Assembly: GCA_945878375.1 (NCBI GenBank)
Contig: CAMDWG010000001.1
Span: 248,001-312,000, forward strand
Reading direction: 5' to 3'
DNA length: 64,000 nt
DNA from: Roseomonas mucosa
GTDB taxonomy: Bacteria > Pseudomonadota > Alphaproteobacteria > Acetobacterales > Acetobacteraceae
In this document: one piece after another, positions 1-9,517 of the stretch
Layout: the number at the start of each line of letters is the position of its first letter
Position numbering within the stretch: position 1 is the first letter of the stretch
Position numbers and translations under genes: made by a program
The notes under the pieces: model-generated
Told to the model about the DNA's origin: nothing
Seen by the model: only the letters and a program-made list of their open reading frames with translations
Database searches by the model: none

Positions 1-1537
<1,537 letters not shown>

Positions 1538-1540
1538 TGC

Positions 1541-1558
1541 TTGACAACCCCTGGTCAA
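1541..1558. promoter_or_regulatory. Palindrome TTGAC-N8-GTCAA upstream of bchF
   Basis: The arms TTGAC (1541-1545) and GTCAA (1554-1558) are perfectly inverted over an 8-bp spacer, and they lie directly before the bchF ATG at 1537. The site has the same 18-bp span as a PpsR/CrtJ box (TGT-N12-ACA) but does not match that consensus. If bchF really starts at 1432, the palindrome would lie in its 5' leader or promoter. An operator role is inference. Confidence 0.35.
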
Positions 1559-1725
1559 TGGCAGTCCGCTGGCGTCTGCCCGGAATGTCCCTCCGAGCGA
1601 AGGGAACGATTGCGATGCACCAGCAGGTGTCCGCGGTCTGGCTCTGCAGCGAGGCGGGGATCCATCGTCATCTTGTCCCCCACGCCGCGCTTCGAGTGGG
1701 GAGGCTAGTAAGGGCAACGGGCGAG

Positions 1726-1751
1726 TGTCAAGCGTGATTGACGTAAATCAG
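1726..1751 (+). promoter_or_regulatory. Candidate PpsR/CrtJ box overlapping an FNR/FixK-like box, ppaA promoter
   Basis: TGT at 1726-1728 is followed by 12 bases and ACG at 1741-1743, one base from the PpsR/CrtJ consensus TGT-N12-ACA. It contains the inverted arms GTCAA (1727-1731) and TTGAC (1738-1742). Overlapping it, TTGACGTAAATCAG (1738-1751) matches the FNR/FixK half-site spacing TTGAT-N4-ATCAA with one mismatch per arm. Both families are known regulators of photosynthesis clusters. The position, 50-75 bp before ppaA and in the divergent gap with bchF, fits oxygen control of ppaA-ppsR and possibly of bchF. No convincing -10 element was found. Confidence 0.5.
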
Positions 1752-1801
1752 GATTGACATTCGAGGCGCCACATCTGACAGTCGCTTTACGGGAGAGGCC
1801 T

Positions 1802-2749
1802 ATGACCTCGAAGACCCCAACACCTGGAGACACCCGGCCCGACATGTCCGACAGAGGACCGTTCCCAGCAGCTGCGATCGGCGAAGGCCTCCGGGCCGGG
1901 CGCGGCCTGTCGGCGTTCCTCCTGGACGTGCCGGCTGACCGGGCGGGGCGGCATCCCGCCTCCGACCATCGGCGCGTGGCCGTGCTGGCACGGGCGCTGG
2001 AATCGGAGGTGATCCCCCGGCTGGTGTTGTCGCGTCATGCCGGTGCATCTCAGCCGCAGCGCAGCGACCCGACGCTGCCCGGGCCGACCGCCGGGGATGT
2101 GGAGACGCTCGCGGCCCATGCCGCCCGTGGCGACCAGGCGGCGGCCAGCGAATTGGTCGGCGCCTTGCGGGCGCGCGACGTCCCGCTTGAGCGCATCTAT
2201 CTGGAATTGTTCGCGCCCGCGGCGCGCCATCTCGGCGCCCTGTGGGAAGCAGATCGCTGCGACTTCGCCAGCGTGACCATCGGGCTGTGCTGCCTGCAGC
2301 AGCTGTTGCTGGACAACAGCCGCTCCTTCGGCCGCTCGCACGGAAGGCACCATGAGGAGCGGCGCGTGCTGCTGGCGCCGGTGCCGGGCGAACAGCACAG
2401 CTTCGGCCTGGTGATGGTGGGGGAATTCTTCCGCCGCCAGGGCTGGGATGTGTGCAGCGCGACCGGCGCAAGCGCGGGCGAACTCGCCGCGACGGTTCGC
2501 CAGCAATGGTTCAGCATGGTCGGCCTGTCGCTGGCCGGCGAATGCCGCCTGGAAGCGCTGGCGAGCCTGATCCGCGAGATCCGGCGCGCGTCGCGCAATA
2601 AGCAGATCGGGATCATGGTGGGCGGGCGTGCCTTCACGGAACAGCCCGAACTGGCCGCGCTGGTCGGCGCGGACGCCACGGCGAACGACGGCCTGCAGGC
2701 GGTCCTGAAGGCCGAGACCCTTCTGAGCCTGCTGGTGCAGGAGACCTGA
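1802..2749 (+). CDS. ppaA: PpaA/AerR-type photosynthesis regulator with B12-binding-like domain
   Basis: PpaA/AerR proteins modulate the repressor PpsR/CrtJ in response to light or redox through bound cobalamin or heme. The ATG at 1802 is preceded by GGGAGAGG (1791-1798) and gives 315 aa, so I prefer it to an upstream TTG. A helical cap region (PLERIYLELFAPAARHLGAL onward, including WEADRCDF) precedes a Rossmann-like B12 domain. The lower-ligand histidine position is EQHSFG, H199 from this start, replacing the classic DxHxxG. The C-terminus has the usual GGRAF...GADATANDG. It is followed by ppsR, the normal cluster arrangement. Whether the cofactor is cobalamin or heme cannot be told from sequence. 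Confidence 0.92.
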   Translation: MTSKTPTPGDTRPDMSDRGPFPAAAIGEGLRAGRGLSAFLLDVPADRAGRHPASDHRRVAVLARALESEVIPRLVLSRHAGASQPQRSDPTLPGPTAGDVETLAAHAARGDQAAASELVGALRARDVPLERIYLELFAPAARHLGALWEADRCDFASVTIGLCCLQQLLLDNSRSFGRSHGRHHEERRVLLAPVPGEQHSFGLVMVGEFFRRQGWDVCSATGASAGELAATVRQQWFSMVGLSLAGECRLEALASLIREIRRASRNKQIGIMVGGRAFTEQPELAALVGADATANDGLQAVLKAETLLSLLVQET

Positions 2750-2817
2750 ATCCAGCCATCCGGCTGGTTGTCTGTGCGTATCGGGTTGCGACTGGAGACC
2801 TGGAGGAAGGTTCTACA

Positions 2818-2955
2818 ATGCGGTCCCCGGGGATGAAGGACGGGATGCGGCGTGAAAGCGTTCAGAGCCCCACGGATATCGCTTGGACACCTCGATGCGG
2901 AAACCGCAGCCGGGTTGGTCATCGCATCCGCGGACATCACCCTCGTGCTGGATGA
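2818..2955 (+). other. Possible 45-codon leader ORF overlapping the ppsR start
   Basis: The best Shine-Dalgarno of this junction, GGAGGAAGG at 2802-2810, sits 7 bp before an ATG at 2818. That ATG opens a 45-codon frame ending at TGA 2953-2955, about 100 bp inside ppsR in another frame. The real ppsR start (GTG 2852) has only a weak site of its own. The arrangement could couple or throttle ppsR translation, or be chance. The peptide itself resembles nothing I know. Confidence 0.3.
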
Positions 2956-4273
2956 GGACGGCGCCATCCGCGACGTCGGCTTCGGCAATGATGACCTCGC
3001 GCGCGACCTCGACGTCGCGCAGAGCTGGGTGGGCCGCGCCTGGATCGACACCGTCGCCAACGAAAGCCGCACCAAGGTGCAGGCGCTGCTCGCTGGCACC
3101 GAACAGAATGGCGAGCCGCGCTGGCGGCATGTGAACCATCTGTCGCGCGAAGGCAGCGTCTTTCCCATCCTCTGCTCGGTGTCCTCGCTCGGCCAATCGG
3201 GCCGGCGCGTTGTGTTCGGGCGGGATCTGCGGCCGCTATCGCAGCTCCAGCAGCGCCTGGTCGAGGTCCAGCAATCGATGGAGCGCGATTATTCGCGCCT
3301 TCGTCAGGCGGAGACGCGCTACCGGCTGCTGTTCCAGATGTCGGGGGATCCGCTGCTGGTCCTCGATGCGGAATCGGTCCGCGTGCTGGAGGCGAATCCG
3401 GCGGCGCAACGCCTCTTCGCCGGCAGCGCGCGACGCCTGCAGGGCCGCCCCCTGCCCGAGCTCGTGCTGGCCGAAGACCGGCCCGCCCTGCTCGCCACTC
3501 TCCGCAGCACCGGCCGCACGAATGAGGTGCGGGCCCGGCTGGCGGAAGACGGGCCCGAGATCCTGCTCTCGGCCTCCACCTTCCGGCAGGAAGGCGCGCT
3601 GCTGATCCTCATTCGCCTGGAAACCCCGCAAGGGGATGCCGACTCCGGCGAAGCCGGGGAAGCGCGGGCGCGGCTGCTCAAGGTGGTGGAGGGCGTGCCC
3701 GACGCCTTCGTCGTCGCCGATGGCGAAGCGCGCGTCGTCAGCGCCAACCCGGCCTTCCTGGACATGGTCCAGGTCGCGTCGGACGAACAGCTGCGCGGCA
3801 CGCCGCTCGACCGCTGGCTCGGTCGCCAGGGCGTCGAGTTCGAGGTGCTGCTGGCCACGCTGCGGAATCGCGGCTCCATCCGGCTCTACAACAGCGCCAT
3901 CCGCGGTGATCTCGGCGCGGTGACGGAAGCCGAGGTGTCCGGCACCATCGTGATCTCGGGCGGGCAGACCTTCTACGGCTTCGCCATCCGCGATGTGGGC
4001 CCGCGCATCCGGCCCGCCACGCGCGCCCCCGAAGGCAGCGCGCGCACGGTCGAGCAACTGGCGGAGCTGATCGGCCGCGTGCCGCTGCGCGACCTGGTAC
4101 GGGAAGCCACGGACGCCATCGAGCGTCTCTGCATCGAAGCCGCGCTGGAGTTGACGGGCGACAACCGCGCCTCCGCCGCCGAGATGCTCGGGCTGAGCCG
4201 CCAGAGCCTTTATGTGAAGCTGCGTCGCTACGGCCTCGGCGATCTCGGCGCCGAAGACGGCGCGGAAGGCTAG
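2852..4273 (+). CDS. ppsR: Transcriptional repressor PpsR/CrtJ of photosynthesis genes
   Basis: PpsR/CrtJ represses bch, crt and light-harvesting genes aerobically by binding TGT-N12-ACA sites. The GTG start at 2852 yields MKAFRAP, the usual N-terminus, and the first in-frame stop upstream leaves no longer option. Order: N-terminal PAS (about 20-135), Q-linker coiled helix (QLQQRLVEVQQSMERDYSRL, about 138-157), PAS1 (about 160-265), PAS2 (about 280-395) and a FIS-type helix-turn-helix at the end (LTGDNRASAAEMLGLSRQSL). Only two cysteines are present, C108 and C427. C427 is the helix-turn-helix redox cysteine, and the second disulfide cysteine of Rhodobacter CrtJ/PpsR (about 250) is absent. 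bchG follows by 7 bp. Confidence 0.95.
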   Translation: MKAFRAPRISLGHLDAETAAGLVIASADITLVLDEDGAIRDVGFGNDDLARDLDVAQSWVGRAWIDTVANESRTKVQALLAGTEQNGEPRWRHVNHLSREGSVFPILCSVSSLGQSGRRVVFGRDLRPLSQLQQRLVEVQQSMERDYSRLRQAETRYRLLFQMSGDPLLVLDAESVRVLEANPAAQRLFAGSARRLQGRPLPELVLAEDRPALLATLRSTGRTNEVRARLAEDGPEILLSASTFRQEGALLILIRLETPQGDADSGEAGEARARLLKVVEGVPDAFVVADGEARVVSANPAFLDMVQVASDEQLRGTPLDRWLGRQGVEFEVLLATLRNRGSIRLYNSAIRGDLGAVTEAEVSGTIVISGGQTFYGFAIRDVGPRIRPATRAPEGSARTVEQLAELIGRVPLRDLVREATDAIERLCIEAALELTGDNRASAAEMLGLSRQSLYVKLRRYGLGDLGAEDGAEG

Positions 4274-4280
4274 GCACGCG

Positions 4281-5192
4281 ATGGCCGCCCCCCTCTCGCG
4301 ACCGGCACTCGGCGCTGCACGCCCCTCGGCGGCGGTGATCCTGGAATTGCTCAAGCCGATCACCTGGTTCCCGCCGATGTGGGCCTTCGGCTGCGGCGTC
4401 GTCGCATCCGGCGCGGCGCTGGCGGAGGCCTGGCCGCTGGCGCTGGCCGGCATCCTGCTGGCCGGCCCGCTGGTCTGCGGGATGAGCCAGGCGGTGAATG
4501 ACTGGTTCGACCGCCATGTCGATGCGGTGAACGAACCGCAGCGGCCGATCCCGTCCGGGCGCATGCCGGGGCGCTGGGGGCTTTATGTCGCCATCGGCTG
4601 GACGCTGGTCTCGCTGGCGGTCGGCGCCTTCCTCGGCCCCTGGGGTTTCGCGGCCACGGTTCTCGCGGTGATCCTCGCCTGGGCCTACAGCGCGCCGCCG
4701 CTCCGGCTCAAGCAGAACGGGTGGTGGGGCAACCTGGCCTGCGGGCTCAGCTACGAGACGCTGCCCTGGATCACCGGCGCCGCGGTGCTGTCGGCCGCCG
4801 CGCCGGATCCGCGGCTGGTGGCCATCACGCTGCTCTATGGGCTCGGCGCGCATGGCATCATGACGCTGAACGACTTCAAGTCGATCGAGGGCGACCGACG
4901 CTTCGGCGTCGATTCGCTGCCGGTGCTGCTCGGCGCGGACCGCGCGGCGCGCGTGGCCTGCTGGGTGATGGCGGTGCCGCAGGCCCTGGCCGCGATGCTG
5001 CTGGCCTATTGGGGCCACGGCATGGCGGCGGCGATGATTGCCGCGCTGCTCGGGCTGCAGGGCTTGGCCATGCGCCGCTGGCTGCGCGATCCGCGCGCGC
5101 TGGCGCCCTGGTACAATGGCGCGGGCGTGACGCTGTATGTGGCGGGGATGATGGCCTGCGCCGTGGCACTCGCCCCAGGGGGCGCCCGATGA
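4281..5192 (+). CDS. bchG: Bacteriochlorophyll synthase (BchG), UbiA family
   Basis: BchG esterifies bacteriochlorophyllide a with geranylgeranyl (or phytyl) diphosphate, the last coupling step of bacteriochlorophyll synthesis, in the inner membrane. The 303-aa protein is a multi-pass UbiA-type prenyltransferase. The first Asp-rich motif is visible as QAVNDWFDRHVDAVNEPQRP and the second as LNDFKSIEGDRRFG. LKPITWFPPMWAFGCG at the N-terminus is characteristic of BchG/ChlG. The end overlaps the next gene by ATGA (5189-5192), so BchG, the MFS protein and BchP form a tight operon with ppsR. Confidence 0.96.
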   Translation: MAAPLSRPALGAARPSAAVILELLKPITWFPPMWAFGCGVVASGAALAEAWPLALAGILLAGPLVCGMSQAVNDWFDRHVDAVNEPQRPIPSGRMPGRWGLYVAIGWTLVSLAVGAFLGPWGFAATVLAVILAWAYSAPPLRLKQNGWWGNLACGLSYETLPWITGAAVLSAAAPDPRLVAITLLYGLGAHGIMTLNDFKSIEGDRRFGVDSLPVLLGADRAARVACWVMAVPQALAAMLLAYWGHGMAAAMIAALLGLQGLAMRRWLRDPRALAPWYNGAGVTLYVAGMMACAVALAPGGAR

Positions 5193-6514
5193 GCCGGACT
5201 GCCCCTTCGCTTGGCTGGCTCGGCATCCTTCGGCTCGGGCTGGTGCAGACCTCGCTGGGTGCGATCGTCGTGCTGACCACCGCTGCGCTGAATCGGGTGA
5301 TGGTGATCGAGCACGCCCTGCCGGCCATGATTCCGGGCGCGCTGGTGGGGCTGCATTACGCGGTGCAGATGATGCGGCCACGCATGGGGCACGGATCGGA
5401 CCAGGGTGGGCGGCGCACGCCCTGGATCATTGGCGGCATGGCGGTGCTGGCCATGGGCGGGGTGCTGGCGGCGGTCGCCACGGCCTGGATGGGCACGGCG
5501 CTGATCCCAGGGCTGTTGCTGGCGGTGGTGTCCTTCCTGCTGATCGGGATCGGCGTCGGCGCGGCGGGGACATCGCTGCTGGTGCTGCTGGCCGCGCGGG
5601 TCGCCCCCAGCCGCAAGCCGGCGGCGGCTTCGATCGTTTGGATCATGATGATCGCGGGCTTCGTCGTCACCACCGCGACCACGGGGCGGCTGCTCGATCC
5701 CTATTCGGGCGAAAGGCTGGTCGCCGTCACCGCCGGCGTGGCGCTGATCGCCTTCCTGCTGAGCGTGCTGGCCGTCGCCGGCATCGAAGGACGTATGCCG
5801 GCCCGCAGGGCGGATGCGCCGGCGCCGACCCGCTTCGGCGTGGCGCTACGCGAGGTCTGGGCGGAGCCGGTCGCGCGGCATTTCACGATCTTCGTCTTCG
5901 TCTCGATGCTGGCCTACAGCGCGCAGGACCTGATCCTGGAACCCTTCGCGGGCGCGGTCTTCGGCATGACGCTTGGCGAATCGACGCGGCTGTCCTCGGT
6001 GCAGCATGGCGGCGTGCTGGCGGGGATGATCGCGGTGGCGGTGATCGGCACGCTGGCCAAGGGCGGCATCCGCGTGCTGCGCGGCTGGATCATCGGCGGC
6101 TGCATCGGCGTCGCCGGCATGCTGGTGGCGCTGGCCTTCGCGCATACGGGCGGCGCGTCCTTCCCGCTCCAGACCGCCTTCTTCCTGCTCGGCGTCGGGA
6201 ATGGCGCCTTCGCGGCGGCGGCCATCGCGGCGATGATGCAGCTGGTCGCCATCGGCCGTCAGGGCCGCGACGGCGTGCGGATGGGCATGTTCGGCGCGGC
6301 GCAGGCCATCGCCTTCGGGCTCGGCGGCTTCCTGGGCACCGTCATCCTCGATCTCGGGCGCCTGGCCACCGGCAGCGCGACGGGCGGCTACAGCGTGGTG
6401 TTCCTGCTGGATGCGGGGCTGTTCCTCGTCGCGGCGCTGCTCGCGCTGCGGATCGGGCAGCCCGCGCGCATCCAGCGTGATGATTTCGGCCATGCCGCAC
6501 CGGCGGCGTCTTGA
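5189..6514 (+). CDS. Bch2/PucC/LhaA-family (BCD) MFS transporter
   Basis: This family is linked to assembly of light-harvesting complexes and perhaps to delivery of bacteriochlorophyll. The 441-aa protein has about 12 hydrophobic segments. It carries the family's early signature IVVLTTAALNRVMVIEHALP and the RMGHGSDQGGRRTPWIIGG loop. I start it at the ATG at 5189 overlapping the bchG stop. Its place between bchG and bchP is the same as that of the orf428/bch2 gene in Rhodobacter-type clusters, which favours Bch2 over PucC or LhaA. It is followed after 13 bp by bchP. Confidence 0.92.
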   Translation: MSRTAPSLGWLGILRLGLVQTSLGAIVVLTTAALNRVMVIEHALPAMIPGALVGLHYAVQMMRPRMGHGSDQGGRRTPWIIGGMAVLAMGGVLAAVATAWMGTALIPGLLLAVVSFLLIGIGVGAAGTSLLVLLAARVAPSRKPAAASIVWIMMIAGFVVTTATTGRLLDPYSGERLVAVTAGVALIAFLLSVLAVAGIEGRMPARRADAPAPTRFGVALREVWAEPVARHFTIFVFVSMLAYSAQDLILEPFAGAVFGMTLGESTRLSSVQHGGVLAGMIAVAVIGTLAKGGIRVLRGWIIGGCIGVAGMLVALAFAHTGGASFPLQTAFFLLGVGNGAFAAAAIAAMMQLVAIGRQGRDGVRMGMFGAAQAIAFGLGGFLGTVILDLGRLATGSATGGYSVVFLLDAGLFLVAALLALRIGQPARIQRDDFGHAAPAAS

Positions 6515-6527
6515 GGGAGGAGACGGC

Positions 6528-7727
6528 ATGACCACCGAGACATTCGATGTGGTGGTGGTGGGCGGCGGCCCATCGGGCGCGACCGCGGCCTATGACCTCG
6601 CCAGCAAGGGCCGCAGCGTGCTGCTGCTCGACAAGGCGGGGCGCATCAAGCCTTGCGGTGGCGCGATCCCGCCGCGCCTGATCCGCGACTTCGCCATCCC
6701 GCAGGACCTTCTGGTCGCGCGCATCACCTCCGCGCGCATGGTCTCGCCGACCGCGAAGGAAGTGGACATGCCGATCGACACCGACGGCTATGTCGGCATG
6801 GTGGACCGGGAGGTCTTCGACGAATACCTGCGCGAACGCGCGGCCGATGCCGGGGCTGTGCGCGCCACCGGCAGCTTCGAGACGCTGTCGCGCGATGCGG
6901 ACGGCACCGCTGTCGTCGAGTATCGCCCGAAGGGGGCGGCGGATGGCGCGCCGCTGGAACGAGTGCGCGCGCGGCTGGTGGTCGGTGCCGATGGCGCGCG
7001 CAGCCAGGTGGGCAAGCAGGCCGTGCCCGGCGCCGACAAGGTGAAATGCGTCTTCGCCTATCACGAGATCGTCGAGGCGCCGCAGGACGAGGTCCGCAGC
7101 TACGACGCCAATCGCTGCGACGTCTATTACCAGGGCAAGCTCTCGCCGGATTTCTACGCCTGGATCTTCCCGCACGGAAAGACGGTCAGCATCGGCACGG
7201 GCTCGATGCACAAGGGCTTCTCGCTGCGCGGTTCGGTGGCGGAACTTCGCAAGGCGACCGGCTTCGACAAGGTCCGCACGCTGCGCCACGAAGGCGCGCC
7301 GATCCCGCTGAAGCCGCTGAAGAAGTGGGACAATGGGCGCGACGTGCTGCTGGCCGGCGATGCCGCGGGCGTGGTCGCGCCGGCCTCCGGCGAAGGGATC
7401 TACTACGCCATGCTCGGCGGGCGTCTGGCGGCCGATGCGGCAGAGGAATTCTGCCGCACCGGGCAGGCCGCAGCACTCGGCCTCGCGCGCAAGCGCTTCA
7501 TGAAGCAGCACGGGCGCGTCTTCTGGATCCTCGGGATCATGCAGTACTTCTGGTACTCGTCGGACAAGCGCCGCGAGAAATTCGTCAAGATCTGCGAGGA
7601 CAAGGACGTCCAGCGCCTGACCTGGCAGAGCTACATGAACAAGGAACTCGTGCGCCGCGACCCGATGGCGCATGTGCGGATCTTCTTCAAGGACCTAGCC
7701 CACCTGTTCGGATTCGCGCGGGCATGA
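6528..7727 (+). CDS. bchP: Geranylgeranyl-bacteriochlorophyll reductase (BchP)
   Basis: BchP is an FAD-dependent reductase that saturates three double bonds of the geranylgeranyl tail to phytyl. The ATG at 6528 follows GGGAGGAG (6515-6522) and gives 399 aa. The N-terminal dinucleotide-binding motif VVVVGGGPSGATAAYDLASK is followed by the family signature KPCGGAIPPRLI. The second FAD motif is VLLAGDAAGVVAPASGEGIY. The C-terminal YMNKELVRRDPMAHVRIFFK is conserved in BchP/ChlP. It is the last recognised bch gene of the rightward operon, with hemC beginning 43 bp further on. Confidence 0.96.
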   Translation: MTTETFDVVVVGGGPSGATAAYDLASKGRSVLLLDKAGRIKPCGGAIPPRLIRDFAIPQDLLVARITSARMVSPTAKEVDMPIDTDGYVGMVDREVFDEYLRERAADAGAVRATGSFETLSRDADGTAVVEYRPKGAADGAPLERVRARLVVGADGARSQVGKQAVPGADKVKCVFAYHEIVEAPQDEVRSYDANRCDVYYQGKLSPDFYAWIFPHGKTVSIGTGSMHKGFSLRGSVAELRKATGFDKVRTLRHEGAPIPLKPLKKWDNGRDVLLAGDAAGVVAPASGEGIYYAMLGGRLAADAAEEFCRTGQAAALGLARKRFMKQHGRVFWILGIMQYFWYSSDKRREKFVKICEDKDVQRLTWQSYMNKELVRRDPMAHVRIFFKDLAHLFGFARA

Positions 7728-7770
7728 TGCGCCTCGCCCGTGCCGATGATGATTGCGGAGCCTCCACGCA

Positions 7771-8799
7771 ATGAAGCTTTCCTCGCTCGATCAGCCGATC
7801 GGCGTGCTGCCGGCCTCCGCCGGCCAGCGCCATCGCCACGGCACCTCGCGTCTGCTTCCCCTCCGGGTCGGCACGCGCGGATCGCCGCTCGCGATCTGGC
7901 AGACGCGGCATTTCCTGTCCCTCATCACGCGCGTCTGCCCGCTGCTGCGGGAAGTGGACGCCTTCGAGGAGCATGTGATCGCGACCAGCGGCGACAAGCT
8001 GCTGGACCGGCGGCTGGCGGATATCGGCGGCAAGGGTCTCTTCGCGAAGGAAATCCATGAAGCGCTGACGGATGGCCGGATCGATTTCGCCGTCCACAGC
8101 CTGAAGGACCTGGAGACGGAGCTGCCGCCCGGCATCGTGCTGGCCTGCACGCTGCGGCGCGAGGATCCGCGCGACGCCATCATCCTCGGCCCGACCTGCC
8201 GGGCGCCTGACAGCGCCGATCCTTACGCCTGCCTGCCGCAGGGCGCGCTGGTCGGCACCGCCTCCGTCCGCCGGCAGAGCCAGATGCTGCATGCGCGCCC
8301 CGACCTGCGTGTGGAGGTGATCCGCGGCAATGTCGGCATGCGCCTGTCGAAGGTCCGCGCCGAAGGCGGCCCGCAGGCCTCGCTGCTCGCCCTGGCGGGC
8401 CTTCGGCGGCTTGAGCTCGAACAGGAAGCGGGTGTCATCCTCGATCCCGAAACGATGGTGCCGGCAGCCTGCCAGGGCATCGTCGGCGTCACCGTCCGTG
8501 CGGATGATGTCGAGCTGCGCGAGTTGCTCTCGGTGATCGAGGATCGCGAATCGGCCATCGCCAGCGCCGCGGAACGCGCGCTGCTCGGCGAACTCGACGG
8601 CTCCTGCCGCACGCCGATCGGCGGGCATGCGCGCCTGACGGCCGATGGCGGCGTGAATCTGACCGGGCTGGTCGCGCGCGCCGATGGGACCTTCCTGCTG
8701 AAGCGGCGCCTGTCCGGCGCCGCCGCCGATGCCGCCCGGCTGGGGCGCGAATTGGCGATGCAACTGCGGAAGGAAGCCCCGGCCGACGTCTTCGGCTGA
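7771..8799 (+). CDS. hemC: Porphobilinogen deaminase / hydroxymethylbilane synthase (HemC)
   Basis: HemC joins four porphobilinogens into hydroxymethylbilane, the shared precursor of heme and bacteriochlorophyll. The ATG at 7771 is preceded by GCGGAG (7755-7760) and gives 342 aa. The N-terminal LPLRVGTRGSPLAIWQTRHF, the substrate-binding GGKGLFAKEIHEALTDGRID with VHSLKDLE, and the cofactor-cysteine motif LGELDGSCRTPIGGHA are all intact. The first 30 residues before LPLRVGTRGS are longer than usual. The gene lies 43 bp after bchP on the same strand, so a general tetrapyrrole enzyme is probably co-transcribed with the photosynthesis operon. Confidence 0.96.
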   Translation: MKLSSLDQPIGVLPASAGQRHRHGTSRLLPLRVGTRGSPLAIWQTRHFLSLITRVCPLLREVDAFEEHVIATSGDKLLDRRLADIGGKGLFAKEIHEALTDGRIDFAVHSLKDLETELPPGIVLACTLRREDPRDAIILGPTCRAPDSADPYACLPQGALVGTASVRRQSQMLHARPDLRVEVIRGNVGMRLSKVRAEGGPQASLLALAGLRRLELEQEAGVILDPETMVPAACQGIVGVTVRADDVELRELLSVIEDRESAIASAAERALLGELDGSCRTPIGGHARLTADGGVNLTGLVARADGTFLLKRRLSGAAADAARLGRELAMQLRKEAPADVFG

Positions 8800-8805
8800 G
8801 TGCGA

Positions 8806-9207
8806 TCACCCACCGGGCGGGAAATCCGCCGGGCGGGTGGCATGGCGGCGCCGGGCTTTCAGCCGCGCCGCCGCCTCCGCCACCGCCGGCGCCAGCAGCA
8901 GCGGCGCGGTGAGCAGCGCCAGGATGCCGAAGCCCGCGCCCCAGGCGCGGCCACCCAGGACGAAAGCAAAACCCGCCAGCGTCCAGGTCGCGGCATTGGC
9001 GCCGAAGCCGATGGCGAACAGCCAGCGCAGCCGCTTCAGGCGACGCGCGCGGGCTTCCGGGTCTTCGCGGGCGGTAAAGGCACGGCCGGCGGCCCCAACC
9101 TCGTAGAGCCGCCGTTCATCCACCCGAAAGGGTGGCTCGCCGCTCAGCGGCGGATCACCACGAAGGGCAGCGGTCGGCCCTGCTTCCGCGCGCGCCGGAT
9201 TCGCCAC
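8806..9207 (-). CDS. Hypothetical membrane protein with two TM segments
   Basis: I do not recognise a family. The 133-aa product has a charged N-terminal half (RLYEVGAAGRAFTAREDPEARARRLKRLRW), then two hydrophobic helices (about 64-83 and 88-108) and a basic tail. From the ATG at 9207 it overlaps the upstream gene by 64 bp in another frame. A GTG at 9123 would remove most of the overlap, so the start is uncertain. It converges with hemC across a GC-rich palindrome that includes its own last codons. Confidence 0.6.
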   Translation of the reverse strand: MANPARAEAGPTAALRGDPPLSGEPPFRVDERRLYEVGAAGRAFTAREDPEARARRLKRLRWLFAIGFGANAATWTLAGFAFVLGGRAWGAGFGILALLTAPLLLAPAVAEAAARLKARRRHATRPADFPPGG

Positions 9208-9491
9208 CAGATCGAGCCCGCGCCGATGGCGCCCGCCACGATCAGCACCGGCAGCGCGAGGGCCGCGAACAGGATCGCAACCGCCGCCAGCACGATCCCG
9301 CCGGTGGCCAGCGCGACCAGCAGGGCGACGCCGCCGACCCGGCCCAGCACGCGGTCGAGCTTCCCCGGCGCCGGCGGGGGCGGCGGTTCCCGGAATTCCC
9401 CTTCCGGGGTCATGTCGAGGAGGATCGGACGGCGCTGCGGGTCCATGATGAACCGGATGTTGCCCGCATCGGGCCCGGGTTCAAGGCCCAT
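9144..9491 (-). CDS. Hypothetical small membrane protein
   Basis: The product is 115 aa from the ATG at 9491, or 100 aa from the ATG at 9446 (MDPQRRPILL). A proline-rich linker (REPPPPPAPGKL) precedes a long hydrophobic stretch that could form two TM helices (about 52-95), followed by a basic cytoplasmic tail (WRIRRARKQGRPLPF). No family is recognised. It runs in the same direction as the membrane protein downstream, with overlap, so the two may form a unit, possibly with the oxidoreductase upstream. Confidence 0.6.
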   Translation of the reverse strand: MGLEPGPDAGNIRFIMDPQRRPILLDMTPEGEFREPPPPPAPGKLDRVLGRVGGVALLVALATGGIVLAAVAILFAALALPVLIVAGAIGAGSIWWRIRRARKQGRPLPFVVIRR

Positions 9492-9517
9492 GCCGCCTGC
9501 GGGCAGCGCCGGCAGCG

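Noticed and set aside
7724-7774. A short frame after bchP (MMRLARADDD...)
   Set aside because: It is the tail of a shadow frame with no ribosome site and no conservation signal.
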